Source of the DNA: Halobacteriales archaeon QS_5_70_15
GTDB lineage: Archaea > Halobacteriota > Halobacteria > Halobacteriales > Haloarculaceae
Length of the DNA: 26,993 bases
Assembly (NCBI GenBank): GCA_003022005.1
Contig: PXRQ01000123.1
Location: forward strand, 5,517-32,509
Reading direction: 5' to 3'
Shown: piece by piece, positions 15,371-23,082 of the stretch
Position numbering within the stretch: position 1 is the first letter of the stretch
Layout: each line of letters opens with the position of its first letter
Notes under the pieces: generated by a model
Seen by the model: the letters and a program-made list of their open reading frames with translations, nothing else
The model's database searches: none
Told to the model about the DNA's origin: nothing
Program-made: the position numbers and the translations under genes

Positions 15371-16609
15371 TCAGCCCTTTTCGGCCACCTTCTCGGCGAG
15401 TATCGGGACGAACGTCCCGATGTCGGTGACCATCCCGACGGCCTGTGCGCTCCCGCGATCGAGTAACTGCGTGACCGTGGCAGGATTGATGTCGACACAG
15501 ACGACCCGCGTGGTCGAGGGGAGGCAGTTGCCGACCGCCACCGAGTGCAACAGTGTGGAAAGCATCAGCACGAGGTCGGCCTCGTGGGCCTGCTCCCGGA
15601 TGGCGTCCTGGGCCGCCACCGCGTCCGTGATGGTGTCGGGCAGTGGGCCGTCGTCGCGTATCGAGCCCGCGAGCACCCACGGGACGCCGTTCTCGACGCA
15701 TTCGTACATCACGCCCGACTCGAGGGTCCCGTCGGCGACCGCCTCGGGGATCGACCCCGAGCGGATGATCTCGGAGATGGCGTAGATGTGGTGCTTGTGG
15801 CCCTTGCGTGCGTGGTCGAGCGACTCCGTGTCGACCCCGAGCGAGGTGCCGTAGAGGTCCCGCTCGATGTCGTGGACGGCGAAGCCGTTGCCCGCCGAGA
15901 GCATCGTCACGTACCCCTTGCGGACGAGCGTCGCGAACGCCTCCCGGGCGCCCGAGTGGATGAGCGCCGGCCCCGGCACCGCGAGCACCTCCCCGCCCTC
16001 CGCGCGGGTCTCGACGATGGCCTCGGCGATGCGCTCGATGGTCGATTCGGAGGGCCGCTCGGCCGAGACCCCACCCTGCATGAAGCCGAACGCGCCCTCC
16101 TTCCCCCGGGGGCGCTCGGGCGGCCGAACCCGGATGCCCGCCTCCCCCGTGACGACCAGATCCCCCGCCTCGATTGCGTTGAGGACCGTCGTGTACGCGT
16201 GGGCCGGCTCGTCGTCCCCGTTTGGGTCTACGACCACCGCACAGTCCATCTCGATGTCCTCGACCTCGACCCACACGCCGTCGACGCGGATGTCCGTGGG
16301 GTGGTTCGTCGTCGAGTAGAACCCCTCGGGGACGACCTGGTCCCGCGGGGCCGGCACCAGGTCGGCGTCCTTCGGGTCGGCGAGGTTCGCGCCGTTCTGG
16401 TGGAGTTCGTGGAGGATCGACTGGAGCTGCTCGGGGTCCTCGGCCGAGACGGTCATCCGGCAGTAGGACTCCTCGGTCTTCGAGCGGCCCACCCGGAACT
16501 CCTCGACGTCGAACGAGCCGCCCAGATCCATCACGATGCCGAACGCGGCCTGCATCATCCCCGAGTCGATGATGTGGCCCTCGAGTTCGACCACGCGGGA
16601 GACGGTCAT
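15371..16609 (-). CDS. Archaeal-type ornithine cyclodeaminase / LOR-SDH domain protein (TIGR00300)
   Basis: This 412-residue protein matches the archaeal TIGR00300 family. Members include an ornithine cyclodeaminase that converts ornithine to proline and ammonia, unrelated to the mu-crystallin-type enzyme. The N-terminal LOR/SDH-like domain is visible as VVELEGHIIDSGMMQAAFGIVMDLGGSF and SYCRMTVSAEDPEQLQSIL (1-65). The C-terminal half has a deoxyhypusine-synthase-like nucleotide-binding region: AVPGPALIHSGAREAF, ISEIIRSGSIPEAVADG, LMLSTLLHSVAVGNCLPSTTRVVCVDINPATVTQLLDRGS. ATG 16609 is chosen because the family begins MTVSRVVELEG; the frame extends upstream as noise. The gene is intact and stands alone. 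Proline or arginine metabolism is the likely role; related proteins are still often annotated only by family number. Confidence 0.85.
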   Translation of the reverse strand: MTVSRVVELEGHIIDSGMMQAAFGIVMDLGGSFDVEEFRVGRSKTEESYCRMTVSAEDPEQLQSILHELHQNGANLADPKDADLVPAPRDQVVPEGFYSTTNHPTDIRVDGVWVEVEDIEMDCAVVVDPNGDDEPAHAYTTVLNAIEAGDLVVTGEAGIRVRPPERPRGKEGAFGFMQGGVSAERPSESTIERIAEAIVETRAEGGEVLAVPGPALIHSGAREAFATLVRKGYVTMLSAGNGFAVHDIERDLYGTSLGVDTESLDHARKGHKHHIYAISEIIRSGSIPEAVADGTLESGVMYECVENGVPWVLAGSIRDDGPLPDTITDAVAAQDAIREQAHEADLVLMLSTLLHSVAVGNCLPSTTRVVCVDINPATVTQLLDRGSAQAVGMVTDIGTFVPILAEKVAEKG

Positions 16610-16755
16610 GGGGCGTCGGAGGGGTGGGGATGACAAGTGGGTTGTGGGTTCGGCGGGAACCGCTCCGGATCGACCGCCGGACCCGTGCCGGTTCTGTCGC
16701 TCCGATCCGCCGCCCGTCCGCGTGCGGGATCCGTGACGGTCCCGCCGGCGCGACG

Positions 16756-17247
16756 CTACGGCTCCTCGATCCGGCGCTCGACCGACCACTCGAACCCGTC
16801 CTCGCCCGCCTCGACCAGCCGGTCGTGGAGCGCCCGCACGCCGTCCGAACCGGTCCCCGGGAGGACGTGGACCTCGACGTGGCCGTCCCTGACCGCGACG
16901 CGGAACGTGTCGTGGGTCGAGTCGTCGTGGACGAGGTAGAGCGGCATCGGCAGGTCGAACCAGTCGCCGTAGCGGTACGCCCCCGAGTCGAGCACCGACA
17001 CGAGGAACTCCTCGAGCGCCGAGTCCGACCGGTCGACCCCGGGGTCGAACGAGAAGACGGTGCCGCCGACGTACTCGACGCCGCCGCTCCTGGGGTAGCG
17101 CCGGTCCGGGCGTGCCGGGATGGCGAACTCGTCGGCGGCCGTCCCGTCGGTCGCCGCCTCCGGCCCGGGGTCGGCCTCGACGGCCGCGCGCGCCTCGCGC
17201 TCGCGGAGTTCCGTCGCGGTCACGAACGTCGGCTCGTCCTCGGCCAT
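16756..17247 (-). CDS. Hypothetical haloarchaeal protein
   Basis: I do not recognise this 163-residue acidic protein. The first 60 residues are low-complexity (EREARAAVEADPGPEAATDGTAADE) and probably disordered. The rest, from about 55, looks like a compact alpha/beta domain: VEYVGGTVFSFDPGV, FLVSVLDSGAYRYGDWFDLPMPLYLVHDD, TFRVAVRDGHVEVHVLPGT, then a helix LHDRLVEAGEDGFEWSVERRIEE. There is no signal peptide or membrane segment. The codon use fits its neighbours, and a good TATA box (TTTAAA) stands upstream, so it is a real gene. The single conserved-looking tryptophan/proline cluster (WFDLPMPLYLVHDD) would be the best probe for relatives. Confidence 0.72.
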   Translation of the reverse strand: MAEDEPTFVTATELREREARAAVEADPGPEAATDGTAADEFAIPARPDRRYPRSGGVEYVGGTVFSFDPGVDRSDSALEEFLVSVLDSGAYRYGDWFDLPMPLYLVHDDSTHDTFRVAVRDGHVEVHVLPGTGSDGVRALHDRLVEAGEDGFEWSVERRIEEP

Positions 17248-17282
17248 GCGCCCCTCTCACGTTCGCCTTGGGCGGCTTCGGA

Positions 17283-17288
17283 TTTAAA
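17283..17288 (-). promoter_or_regulatory. TATA box of the hypothetical gene at 17247
   Basis: TTTAAA, symmetric on both strands, lies 36-41 bases before ATG 17247. It is the best match to the haloarchaeal TATA consensus in the window and would give a leader of roughly 10 bases. Confidence 0.5.
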
Positions 17289-17330
17289 CTCGCCCCCGGA
17301 ACGGCGGAACTGTTCGACGGAGGGGACACG

Positions 17331-17406
17331 TACGGACCGTCGTCCGTGACCGATGGTCGTCGACCCCGCCCGAGCGACCGCCAGTAGATCCGTACGACGG
17401 TCCTAT
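17331..17406 (+). repeat. Possible decayed third copy of the 81-bp element
   Basis: This stretch has 10-bp inverted arms (GGACCGTCGT at 17334-17343 and its complement at 17394-17403) and begins with TACGG and ends with CTAT, like the outer ends of the 81-bp elements. Internally, ACCGATGGTCGTCGA differs at one of 15 positions from the matching part of copy B, followed by CCCC. Other parts have diverged and the length is about 76 bases. It overlaps the TAG stop of the antiporter gene. Relationship is plausible, not certain. Confidence 0.4.
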
Positions 17407-19232
17407 GAGGCGTCGTCGCCCCGGCCCCGCCCCGACTCCCCCTCCGTGTCGGCCCCGACGTTCACGTCGAGACCGAACTCCCGGACGCGCCGTCGCCAGA
17501 ACTCCTCGTAGCCCTCCTCGCGCCCCTCGACCGTCGTCTCGCCGGAGCGGACCTGCTCGAGCTTTACGTCGACCTCCTCGAGCAGTCGCTCGCCGACGTC
17601 GTCCGAGACGATCCCCCGGCGCATCGCGCTCGTGATGGCTGACTTCTCCCGCCTGAGGACCTGCCGCTCGCCCGCGAGGACGGACTCGCGGCGGAGTTCG
17701 GGGTGCTCGCCCAGGAGCCGTGAGATGGCCGCGTTCAGGTCCTCCTTCTCGCGCTCGTACTCGGCGGCGACGTCCTCGTAGACGCTCGGGGGGACGTCGC
17801 CGGTGTCGTTGAGCCGCTCGGCGGCCTCGAGCGCCGCGTCGACCGCCCGGGCCCGGCCGAGCAGGAGTTCGTGGAGCTCCTCCGACGCCGAGCGGGTGGC
17901 GATCCCGAGCCGGTCGAGCAGCCGACCCATCGTGAGTCCCTGGACGACCAGCGAGAAGGCGGCGACGCCGAACACCATCGCCCGGAGCTCCTCGCGGAAC
18001 GGGAACGGTCCGCCGGAGGCCGTCGTCTCGGGCAGACCGAGCACCAGCGCGACGGGGATCGAGCCGTGGATCCCGCCCCAGAGGAGGACGTGCTGGTAGG
18101 CCGTCGGGACGTCCGGGGAGTCGGTGTCGAACCGGTTGAGGACCGTCGAGATGGGGTATACCACGGCCGCACGGGCGAGCAGGACGAGCGGTATCGCCAG
18201 CAGGATGAGCCGGCCGTGGGCCGCGAGCTGGTCGACCGGCGTCGTGACGCCGATCATGAGGAAGATGAACGTGTTCACGAGGAAGGCGGCGGTGTCGAGC
18301 GCGTTGAACACGGAGAGCTTCGTCCGGGGACTCATCGCGTACTCGGCGCCGCGGTTGCCGACGAACAGTCCGGCGACGACGACGGCGATAACCCCCGAGA
18401 CGTGGAAGCCGATGAGTTCGGCGATGACGTGCTCGGCGGCGAGGAACGAGCCGTACGCGAGGATGAACGTGAGGACGATCTCGGTCATGTGGTCGTCGAG
18501 GTTGACCATCACTGCGTAGACGGTGTAGCCGAGGACGAGGCCGACGAGGAGGCCTCCGAGCGAGACGACCGCGATCTCGAGGCCGGTTCGGGCGAGTTCC
18601 CCCGGCCGGAGGAGCGTCTCGGCCGGGACCCCCTCCTCCACGAGGACGAGGAACGTCGCGAAGAGGACGACGCCGACGCCGTCGTTGATGAGGCTCTCGC
18701 CCTCGACGAGCACCGAGAGCCGCTCCGGCGCGCCGAGCTCCTCGAACAGCGCGAGGACGCTCACCGGGTCGGTCGGGAGCGCCATGGAGGCGAACAGCAG
18801 CGCCACGAGGAGGGGGAAGCCGAACACGGCCTGCCCGACGACCCCGAGCAGGACGACCGCGACCACGAGCCCCACGACGGCGAGCACGAGTATCGGCCCG
18901 ATGTTCCGCCGGAGCCGCTCGAGGTCCGTCGTGGCGGCCCCCTCGAACAGCAGCGGCGGGAGGAGTACGAGAAAGACGAGGTCTTTCGAGAGGGTGATGT
19001 CGATCAGCCGCCCCCCCTCCGGGAGGAGAACGAAGCCGATGGCCGAGAGCGCGAGCCCCGCGAGAAGGAGCGCGATGGTGTACGGGAACCGGCCGACCTT
19101 GGCGACGAAGATGCCCACGGCGGCCGCGACGATGAAAACGGGGAGCAGGTCGACGAGTACCGCCTCGATCCCGGTACCGCTCTCCGCCGCGAGCGGCAGG
19201 AGCGTCGCGAAAGCGGGTGTCGTTGGCGCCAC
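17403..19232 (-). CDS. Na+/H+ antiporter, NhaP (CPA1) type
   Basis: This 609-residue integral membrane protein exports Na+ (or other monovalent cation) in exchange for protons, supporting salt and pH balance. About 12 hydrophobic helices fill residues 25-425. Family motifs are clear: LPPLLFEGAATTDLERLRRN, PTDPVSVLALFEELGAPERLSVLVEGESLINDGVGVVLF with the ion-binding ND pair, and later WGGIHGSIPVALVL. Residues from about 440 form a charged, helical cytoplasmic tail (DVAAEYEREKEDLNAAISRLL; EEGYEEFWRRRVREFGLDV), as in CPA1 members. The start is a GTG, supported by the GGTTAAG box 23-29 bases upstream. A 99-bp piece of its 5' coding region (19118-19216) is exactly repeated in the NYN gene. The gene itself looks intact. 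Confidence 0.9.
   Translation of the reverse strand: MAPTTPAFATLLPLAAESGTGIEAVLVDLLPVFIVAAAVGIFVAKVGRFPYTIALLLAGLALSAIGFVLLPEGGRLIDITLSKDLVFLVLLPPLLFEGAATTDLERLRRNIGPILVLAVVGLVVAVVLLGVVGQAVFGFPLLVALLFASMALPTDPVSVLALFEELGAPERLSVLVEGESLINDGVGVVLFATFLVLVEEGVPAETLLRPGELARTGLEIAVVSLGGLLVGLVLGYTVYAVMVNLDDHMTEIVLTFILAYGSFLAAEHVIAELIGFHVSGVIAVVVAGLFVGNRGAEYAMSPRTKLSVFNALDTAAFLVNTFIFLMIGVTTPVDQLAAHGRLILLAIPLVLLARAAVVYPISTVLNRFDTDSPDVPTAYQHVLLWGGIHGSIPVALVLGLPETTASGGPFPFREELRAMVFGVAAFSLVVQGLTMGRLLDRLGIATRSASEELHELLLGRARAVDAALEAAERLNDTGDVPPSVYEDVAAEYEREKEDLNAAISRLLGEHPELRRESVLAGERQVLRREKSAITSAMRRGIVSDDVGERLLEEVDVKLEQVRSGETTVEGREEGYEEFWRRRVREFGLDVNVGADTEGESGRGRGDDAS
19118..19216 (+). repeat. 99-bp direct repeat, resident copy inside the antiporter gene
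   Basis: This segment, coding for the first hydrophobic region of the antiporter (minus strand), is identical over 99 bases to 19916-20014, with a spacing of 798 bases. Identity stops sharply at both ends. Because it reads correctly through the antiporter, this is the source copy. Confidence 0.92.
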
Positions 19233-19254
19233 GTTCCCACGCTCTCCCGGGACG

Positions 19255-19261
19255 GGTTAAG
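19255..19261 (-). promoter_or_regulatory. TATA-like box of the NhaP-type antiporter
   Basis: CTTAACC on the minus strand lies 23-29 bases before the GTG at 19232, the same motif and spacing as at korA, and it supports the GTG start. Confidence 0.45.
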
Positions 19262-19376
19262 AGCCGTCGGTCTCCTCCGGGGGAGCCGCTCGAGGACCGT
19301 CACGGGCTCGGCGAAGCCGTCGCACGCCGAACGTACATCCGAACCGCCCGGGCGCCGACCGGCCCCGACTGCCGCC

Positions 19377-19592
19377 TCAGCTCTCGAAAGGCGGCTCGTC
19401 GCGGTGGTTGTCCGGGTTCTCCTGGTCGGTCGCCTCCTCCGCCCGCTGTTCGGAGCGCTCGCGCTCGCGCTTCGCCCGCTCCTCCCGCTGGGTCTCGCGG
19501 GCCTCCTGCTGGGCCTCCTTCGCCTCGGCGAGGTCGTCCCGGTCCGGTTCCGTCTCGTCCGCGGCCTCGTCCTGGTCGGGCGTCTCGACCAT
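19377..19592 (-). CDS. Small, highly charged coiled-coil protein
   Basis: This 71-residue protein consists mainly of Glu, Asp, Arg, Gln and Ala. Residues about 20-52 (LAEAKEAQQEARETQREERA, then KRERERSEQRAEEA) would form one long charged helix or coiled coil; both ends are acidic and flexible, finishing DEPPFES. There are no hydrophobic segments or cysteines. It resembles short haloarchaeal proteins annotated only as hypothetical. Its antisense frame is Arg-rich, so the minus strand is the coding one. Function unknown. Confidence 0.6.
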   Translation of the reverse strand: MVETPDQDEAADETEPDRDDLAEAKEAQQEARETQREERAKRERERSEQRAEEATDQENPDNHRDEPPFES

Positions 19593-19755
19593 ACCGATTC
19601 ACCCGGCCGCCGGACGGATGGATGTGGTGCAAGCGAATGCAGGGACTCCGCGAGCGCCGAAGGCCGTGCCCGGCACGGCGGACGGTCCTGGAGCGGATCC
19701 CGAGCGCGGGTCCGCTACCGACGACCCTTTGACGGGGACCGGCAAAGCCGGCCAC

Positions 19756-20165
19756 ATGGGTCTGCTCGGCCGGTTCGCGGGTGTTCTGCGGGGTGAGAGG
19801 GCCGATGCCGGGGGGACACGCGACGGGGCCGCGCCCGCCCGCGTCGGACTGTTCGTCGACGGGCCGAACGTGCTCCGCGAGGAGTTCGACGTCGACCTCG
19901 ACGACGTCCGGGCGGCGGCGGCCGCGACGATGAAAACGGGGAGCAGGTCGACGAGTACCGCCTCGATCCCGGTACCGCTCTCCGCCGCGAGCGGCAGGAG
20001 CGTCGCGAAAGCGGCGCGATCGCCTCCCGCGACACCGATTTCAAGCCCGTCCTCGAACTCGCCGCCCGGCGCGGGGTCCGGACGCTCGCCATCGCGCCCG
20101 GGAGCCACGGCCGCTCGGACGCGCTCCGGAACGCCGCACACGACGCGGTGACCCTCGGGGAGTGA
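19756..20165 (+). pseudogene. NYN-domain (LabA/TIGR00288-type) protein with interrupted centre
   Basis: The NYN domain is a PIN-like, metal-dependent nuclease fold. The N-terminal part is intact (MGLLGRFAGVLRGER, then VGLFVDGPNVLREEFDVDLDDVRAAAA, about 30-56), with the catalytic-type Asp of FVDGPN. The C-terminal part is also recognisable but in another frame (20016-20165): AIASRDTDFKPVLELAARRGVRTLAIAPGSHGRSDAL, with the SRDTDF acidic motif. Between them, where about 60 residues are expected (LYLDEHA... DVKLAVDA-type), lies a 99-bp copy of antiporter DNA (19916-20014). The gene is thus a chimera and cannot make a complete domain. ATG 19756 follows a GGCAAAGCCGGCC stretch. Misassembly or a templated insertion are the two explanations. 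Confidence 0.78.
19916..20014 (+). repeat. 99-bp direct repeat, inserted copy inside the NYN gene
   Basis: This is an exact copy of 19118-19216. It replaces the centre of the NYN domain, and its left end lies in a GGCGGCGGCGGCC run that also fits the normal Ala-rich codons there, so the junction shows microhomology with the source (CGGCGGCCGCG). The right end joins abruptly to GCGATCGCC, the codons of the resumed NYN frame. Confidence 0.92.
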
Positions 20166-20180
20166 CGATCGGTGACGCCC

Positions 20181-20190
20181 GGGTTTTTTC
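20181..20190 (+). promoter_or_regulatory. T-rich promoter box of the zinc-ribbon regulator gene
   Basis: GGGTTTTTTC is 23-32 bases before ATG 20213 and 16 bases after the NYN stop. It may also act as the terminator of the preceding gene, since T runs end haloarchaeal transcripts. Confidence 0.35.
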
Positions 20191-20212
20191 GTCCGGTCCA
20201 CGCTCGTTCCGC

Positions 20213-21199
20213 ATGGCGAGCCCCGATCCGACCGAGTCCCCGCTCGAGGCCGTCGCCGCCGGGGGGCGAGCGACCGAGGCGTTCGAGCGGCTGAGCGACG
20301 AGACCCGACTGGCGATCCTGGTCGCCCTCTGGGAGAGCTACGAGCCGTTCGGTGAGACCGACGCCGTCCGCTTCTCCGAGCTCCGGGATCACGTCGGAAC
20401 CGCCGACAGCGGGCAGTTCAACTACCACCTCGACCGGCTGGACGGGCACTTCGTGGAGTCGGTCGAGGACGGCTACCGGCTCAGCGAGGCCGGCCTGGTG
20501 TTCGTCCGGTCGGTGATCGCGGGCGCCGGCATCGAGGCGCCCACGCTCGAACCGACCGAAGTCGATCAGTCCTGTTACTTCTGCGGCAGCGGGGTCGAGG
20601 TCGCCTACGAGGACGGCTGGGTCTACGTCCGGTGTACGGAGTGCGAGGGGCTCTGGCCCGACGACGGCGAGAACGGACGGGACGAGCGGGGCGGTCAGCT
20701 CGCCACGTTCTCGCTCCACCCGGCTGGGCTCGCGAACCGCTCACCGGAGGAGGTCTACGCCGCGGCCTGGGTCAGGACCTTCCAGAAGCTCCACAGCATG
20801 CTCGAGGGCGCCTGTCCGACCTGTACCGGACGGGTCGACCGCTCGATCGACGTCTGCGGCGACCACGACCACGACGGCCGATGTTCGAACTGCGGACGGC
20901 GGAGCCGGACCGTCGGCCGGTTGCGCTGTACCGTCTGCAAGGAGTGGGTTCGGACCACGCTCGGCGGGATCGCGGCGTATCACCCAGCCGTCGTCGGGTT
21001 CTGTTACGACCACGGCCTCCAACTGCAGTACGGAGTCAACGACCTGGGGCGGATCAGAGAGCGGCTGGAGCGTGGCGGCTCGACGGTGGAACTGCTGTCG
21101 GCCGACCCGCCGCGCGTCGGGGTGACGACCGAACTCGACGGCGACGAGATACGGCTGGAACTGGACGGGAACCTGTCCGTCGTCGCCGTCGAGTCCTGA
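20213..21199 (+). CDS. Winged-helix regulator with cysteine-rich zinc-binding domains
   Basis: This 328-residue protein starts with an ArsR-like winged helix (AFERLSDETRLAILVALWES, about 21-40; FSELRDHVGTADSGQFNYHLDRLDGHFVE with recognition helix around 60-75). It is followed by cysteine pairs that look like several small zinc ribbons: SCYFCG, VRCTECEG, GACPTCTG, SIDVCGDHDHDGRCSNCG and RCTVCKEW. This layout is found in a haloarchaeal group of uncharacterised regulators. The C-terminus (DPPRVGVTTELDGDEIRLELDGNLSVVAVES) is a beta-rich module seen in the same group. ATG 20213 fits the promoter box and homology. DNA binding and zinc binding are inferred from motifs; targets are unknown. Confidence 0.82.
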   Translation: MASPDPTESPLEAVAAGGRATEAFERLSDETRLAILVALWESYEPFGETDAVRFSELRDHVGTADSGQFNYHLDRLDGHFVESVEDGYRLSEAGLVFVRSVIAGAGIEAPTLEPTEVDQSCYFCGSGVEVAYEDGWVYVRCTECEGLWPDDGENGRDERGGQLATFSLHPAGLANRSPEEVYAAAWVRTFQKLHSMLEGACPTCTGRVDRSIDVCGDHDHDGRCSNCGRRSRTVGRLRCTVCKEWVRTTLGGIAAYHPAVVGFCYDHGLQLQYGVNDLGRIRERLERGGSTVELLSADPPRVGVTTELDGDEIRLELDGNLSVVAVES

Positions 21200-21250
21200 C
21201 CGTCCGTGGCACGGACCCCGCGGGACTGCTCCGTGGTCTCGGGGAGTCGC

Positions 21251-21260
21251 GTGCTTTTTC
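21251..21260 (+). promoter_or_regulatory. T-rich promoter box of the TatD-like gene
   Basis: GTGCTTTTTC sits 24-33 bases before ATG 21284 and marks the start of a new transcription unit; it supports this ATG over the GTG at 21206. Confidence 0.4.
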
Positions 21261-21283
21261 GACGGGCCCTCCCAAGCCGGCGT

Positions 21284-22138
21284 ATGGATCCCGCGGCAGC
21301 ACTCGACCCGCCCGTGCTCGACGACCACATGCACCTCGACCCGGTGAACGGGCGCGGGGCCGACGCCGCCCGCGAGTTCGCGCGGGTCGGCGGCACCCAC
21401 CTCCTCGTGCTCAACAAGCCGTCGTGGTCGCTCGGAACCGACGTCGAGGCCCCGGCGGACTTCCGCGAGCCGTTCGACCTCACCGTCGGGGTGACCCGCG
21501 AGGCGAGCGACGCGCTCGACGGGCGGGCCTGGCCGGTGCTGGGCGTCCACCCGGCGCTGATCTCGAAGCTCCTCGAACGGGGGTTCGACGTCGGGGAGGC
21601 CCGGGCGCTGATGGAGGGCGGCATCGACGTCGCCGCCGACTACGTCGCCGACGGCCCGGCGCTGGCGATCAAGTCCGGGCGCCCGCACTACGACGTCGAC
21701 GACGCGGTGTGGGATGCCTCGAACGCGGTGATGTGCCACGCGTTCGAGCGGGCCGCCGAAGTGGGGTGTGCGGTCCAGCTCCACACCGAGAGCGGCGAGG
21801 ACTTCACCGAGGTCGCAGAGCGGGCCGAGGACCGCGGGCTCCCGCGAGAGCGGGTCGTCAAGCATTTCGCGGGCGGGCGCACCGAGGGGCCGATACCGAG
21901 CGTCGTCGCGCGGGGCGAGGAGCTCGAAGGTGCTATCGAGCACGGGAGGCCGTTCATGATGGAGACGGACTTCATCGACGACCCCGACCGGCCGGGGGCG
22001 GTGCTGGGACCGAAGACGGTGCCCAAACGGAGCCTCCAGCTCCAGGAGGACGGTCACGACGAGGCGCTCCGGACCGCACACGTGGGGACACCGGCGCGAG
22101 TGTACGGCATCGACACCGAGGCGACGCTCGACGAGTGA
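21284..22138 (+). CDS. TatD-family metal-dependent hydrolase
   Basis: This 284-residue protein is an amidohydrolase-type TIM barrel of the archaeal TatD-related group. Metal-ligand motifs appear in the expected order: DDHMHLDP (about 13-20, first two histidines), GVHPA (about 87-91), CAVQLHTESGEDF (histidine of strand 5), RVVKHFAGG (histidine of strand 6), and MMETDFIDDP (final acidic ligand). TatD proteins are Mg-dependent nucleases or related hydrolases; this archaeal branch has no assigned substrate. Length and motifs are complete. It has its own promoter and is followed by 111 bases with a tandem repeat before adk. Confidence 0.85.
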   Translation: MDPAAALDPPVLDDHMHLDPVNGRGADAAREFARVGGTHLLVLNKPSWSLGTDVEAPADFREPFDLTVGVTREASDALDGRAWPVLGVHPALISKLLERGFDVGEARALMEGGIDVAADYVADGPALAIKSGRPHYDVDDAVWDASNAVMCHAFERAAEVGCAVQLHTESGEDFTEVAERAEDRGLPRERVVKHFAGGRTEGPIPSVVARGEELEGAIEHGRPFMMETDFIDDPDRPGAVLGPKTVPKRSLQLQEDGHDEALRTAHVGTPARVYGIDTEATLDE

Positions 22139-22154
22139 CGGGGCGGACGGCGGC

Positions 22155-22210
22155 AGCCGGCACCGTGCGGGCCGCCGACCGTAGCCGGCACCGCGCGGGC
22201 CGCCGACCGA
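22155..22210. repeat. 28-bp tandem repeat, two units, upstream of adk
   Basis: Two 28-base units (22155-22182 and 22183-22210) each read AGCCGGCACCG, then TGCGGG or CGCGGG, then CCGCCGACCG. They differ at one internal base and at the last base. The repeat ends 10 bases before the adk promoter box. It may be a duplicated regulatory site or simple slippage. Confidence 0.85.
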
Positions 22211-22220
22211 TTCCTACAAG

Positions 22221-22230
22221 ACTTTATTCG
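22221..22230 (+). promoter_or_regulatory. TATA-like box of adk
   Basis: ACTTTATTCG lies 20-29 bases before ATG 22250, in an AT-rich stretch that contrasts with the GC-rich tandem repeat just upstream. Confidence 0.5.
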
Positions 22231-22249
22231 CTCCACCTGAACGCGGGGT

Positions 22250-22897
22250 ATGAGCCAGCCGAGGATACTGTTGCTCGGGCCGCCGGGCGCCGGCAAGGGG
22301 ACACAGTCCGCGAACCTCGTCGAGCGCTTCGGCGTCGAACACGTCACGACGGGCGACGCCCTCCGGTCGAACAAGGGGATGGACATCTCCGACCTCGACA
22401 CGGAGTACGACACCCCGGGGGAGTACATGAACCGGGGCGAACTCGTCCCGGACGAGGTCGTCGACGAGATCGTAAAGACCGCCCTCGAGGACGCCGACGG
22501 GTTCGTCCTCGACGGCTACCCGCGCAACACCGATCAGGCGGAGTACCTCGCCGAGATCACCGACCTCGACGTGGTGGTGTCGCTGTCGGTCCCGGAGGAG
22601 GAACTCGTCCGCCGGCTGACCGGCCGCCGGGTCTGTGCCGAGTGCGGGGCGAACTACCACGTGGAGTTCGACCGACCCGACGAGGCGGGCGTCTGCGACG
22701 AGTGCGGCGGCGAACTGATCCAGCGCGACGACGACACCGAGGAGACGGTCCGCGAGCGGCTCCGAGTCTTCGAGGAGAACACGGCGCCGGTCATCGAGTT
22801 CTACGACGAGCGCGGCGAACTGGTCGAGGTCGACGGCGAGGGCTCGCCCGACGAGGTGTGGGGGCGGCTGGAGTCCGCCGTCGAGGCGCGGACGTAG
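22250..22897 (+). CDS. adk: Adenylate kinase with zinc-binding lid
   Basis: This 215-residue enzyme converts AMP and ATP to two ADP in the cytoplasm. The P-loop is GPPGAGKGT (10-18). The AMP-binding region follows ([36 protein letters not shown]). The lid is the long type with four cysteines, CAEC (128-131) and CDEC (148-151), which in the family bind zinc, and RRLTGRRVC carries the ATP-binding arginines. The C-terminal helices [20 protein letters not shown] are complete. This is the bacterial-type Adk that haloarchaea carry, not the short archaeal AdkA. In many haloarchaea adk follows secY and precedes the DUF106 gene and cmk; here DUF106 follows, but the gene before is TatD-like. Confidence 0.95.
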   Translation: MSQPRILLLGPPGAGKGTQSANLVERFGVEHVTTGDALRSNKGMDISDLDTEYDTPGEYMNRGELVPDEVVDEIVKTALEDADGFVLDGYPRNTDQAEYLAEITDLDVVVSLSVPEEELVRRLTGRRVCAECGANYHVEFDRPDEAGVCDECGGELIQRDDDTEETVRERLRVFEENTAPVIEFYDERGELVEVDGEGSPDEVWGRLESAVEART

Positions 22898-23075
22898 GGG
22901 AAGGTCCGGCCCCGCGGAACCCGGGAGGCTGGATCGAACCCGGGAGGGCCCGTCGGGTACTCGCGTCGCACGGGTCCGGTACGGCGGTCCCCGTCGAGCC
23001 GGACCCGACAGTTGCGGCGCGTCGCTCGACGCGACCGGAGCGATCAGGAGGGTCGTGCACGGCCGGAGACCGGGA

Positions 23076-23082
23076 CTAAAAG
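23076..23082 (+). promoter_or_regulatory. A/T-rich promoter box of the DUF106 gene
   Basis: CTAAAAG stands 32-38 bases before ATG 23114. The leader between contains CGCGAT-CT-ATCGCG (23096-23109), a perfect 6-bp hairpin or palindrome ending 4 bases before the ATG, which could be an operator or a leader hairpin. Confidence 0.4.

Noticed and set aside
17871..19796. 641-codon plus-strand open frame opposite the NhaP-type antiporter
   Set aside because: Composition (Glu/Asp/Arg-rich repeats) is the reverse-strand image of membrane helices; no domain is recognisable and the antiporter on the minus strand is certain.
20632..23079. 815-codon plus-strand open frame across regulator, TatD-like and adk genes
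   Set aside because: It overlaps three well-supported genes in another frame and is Arg/Gly-rich, a typical artefact of GC-rich DNA.
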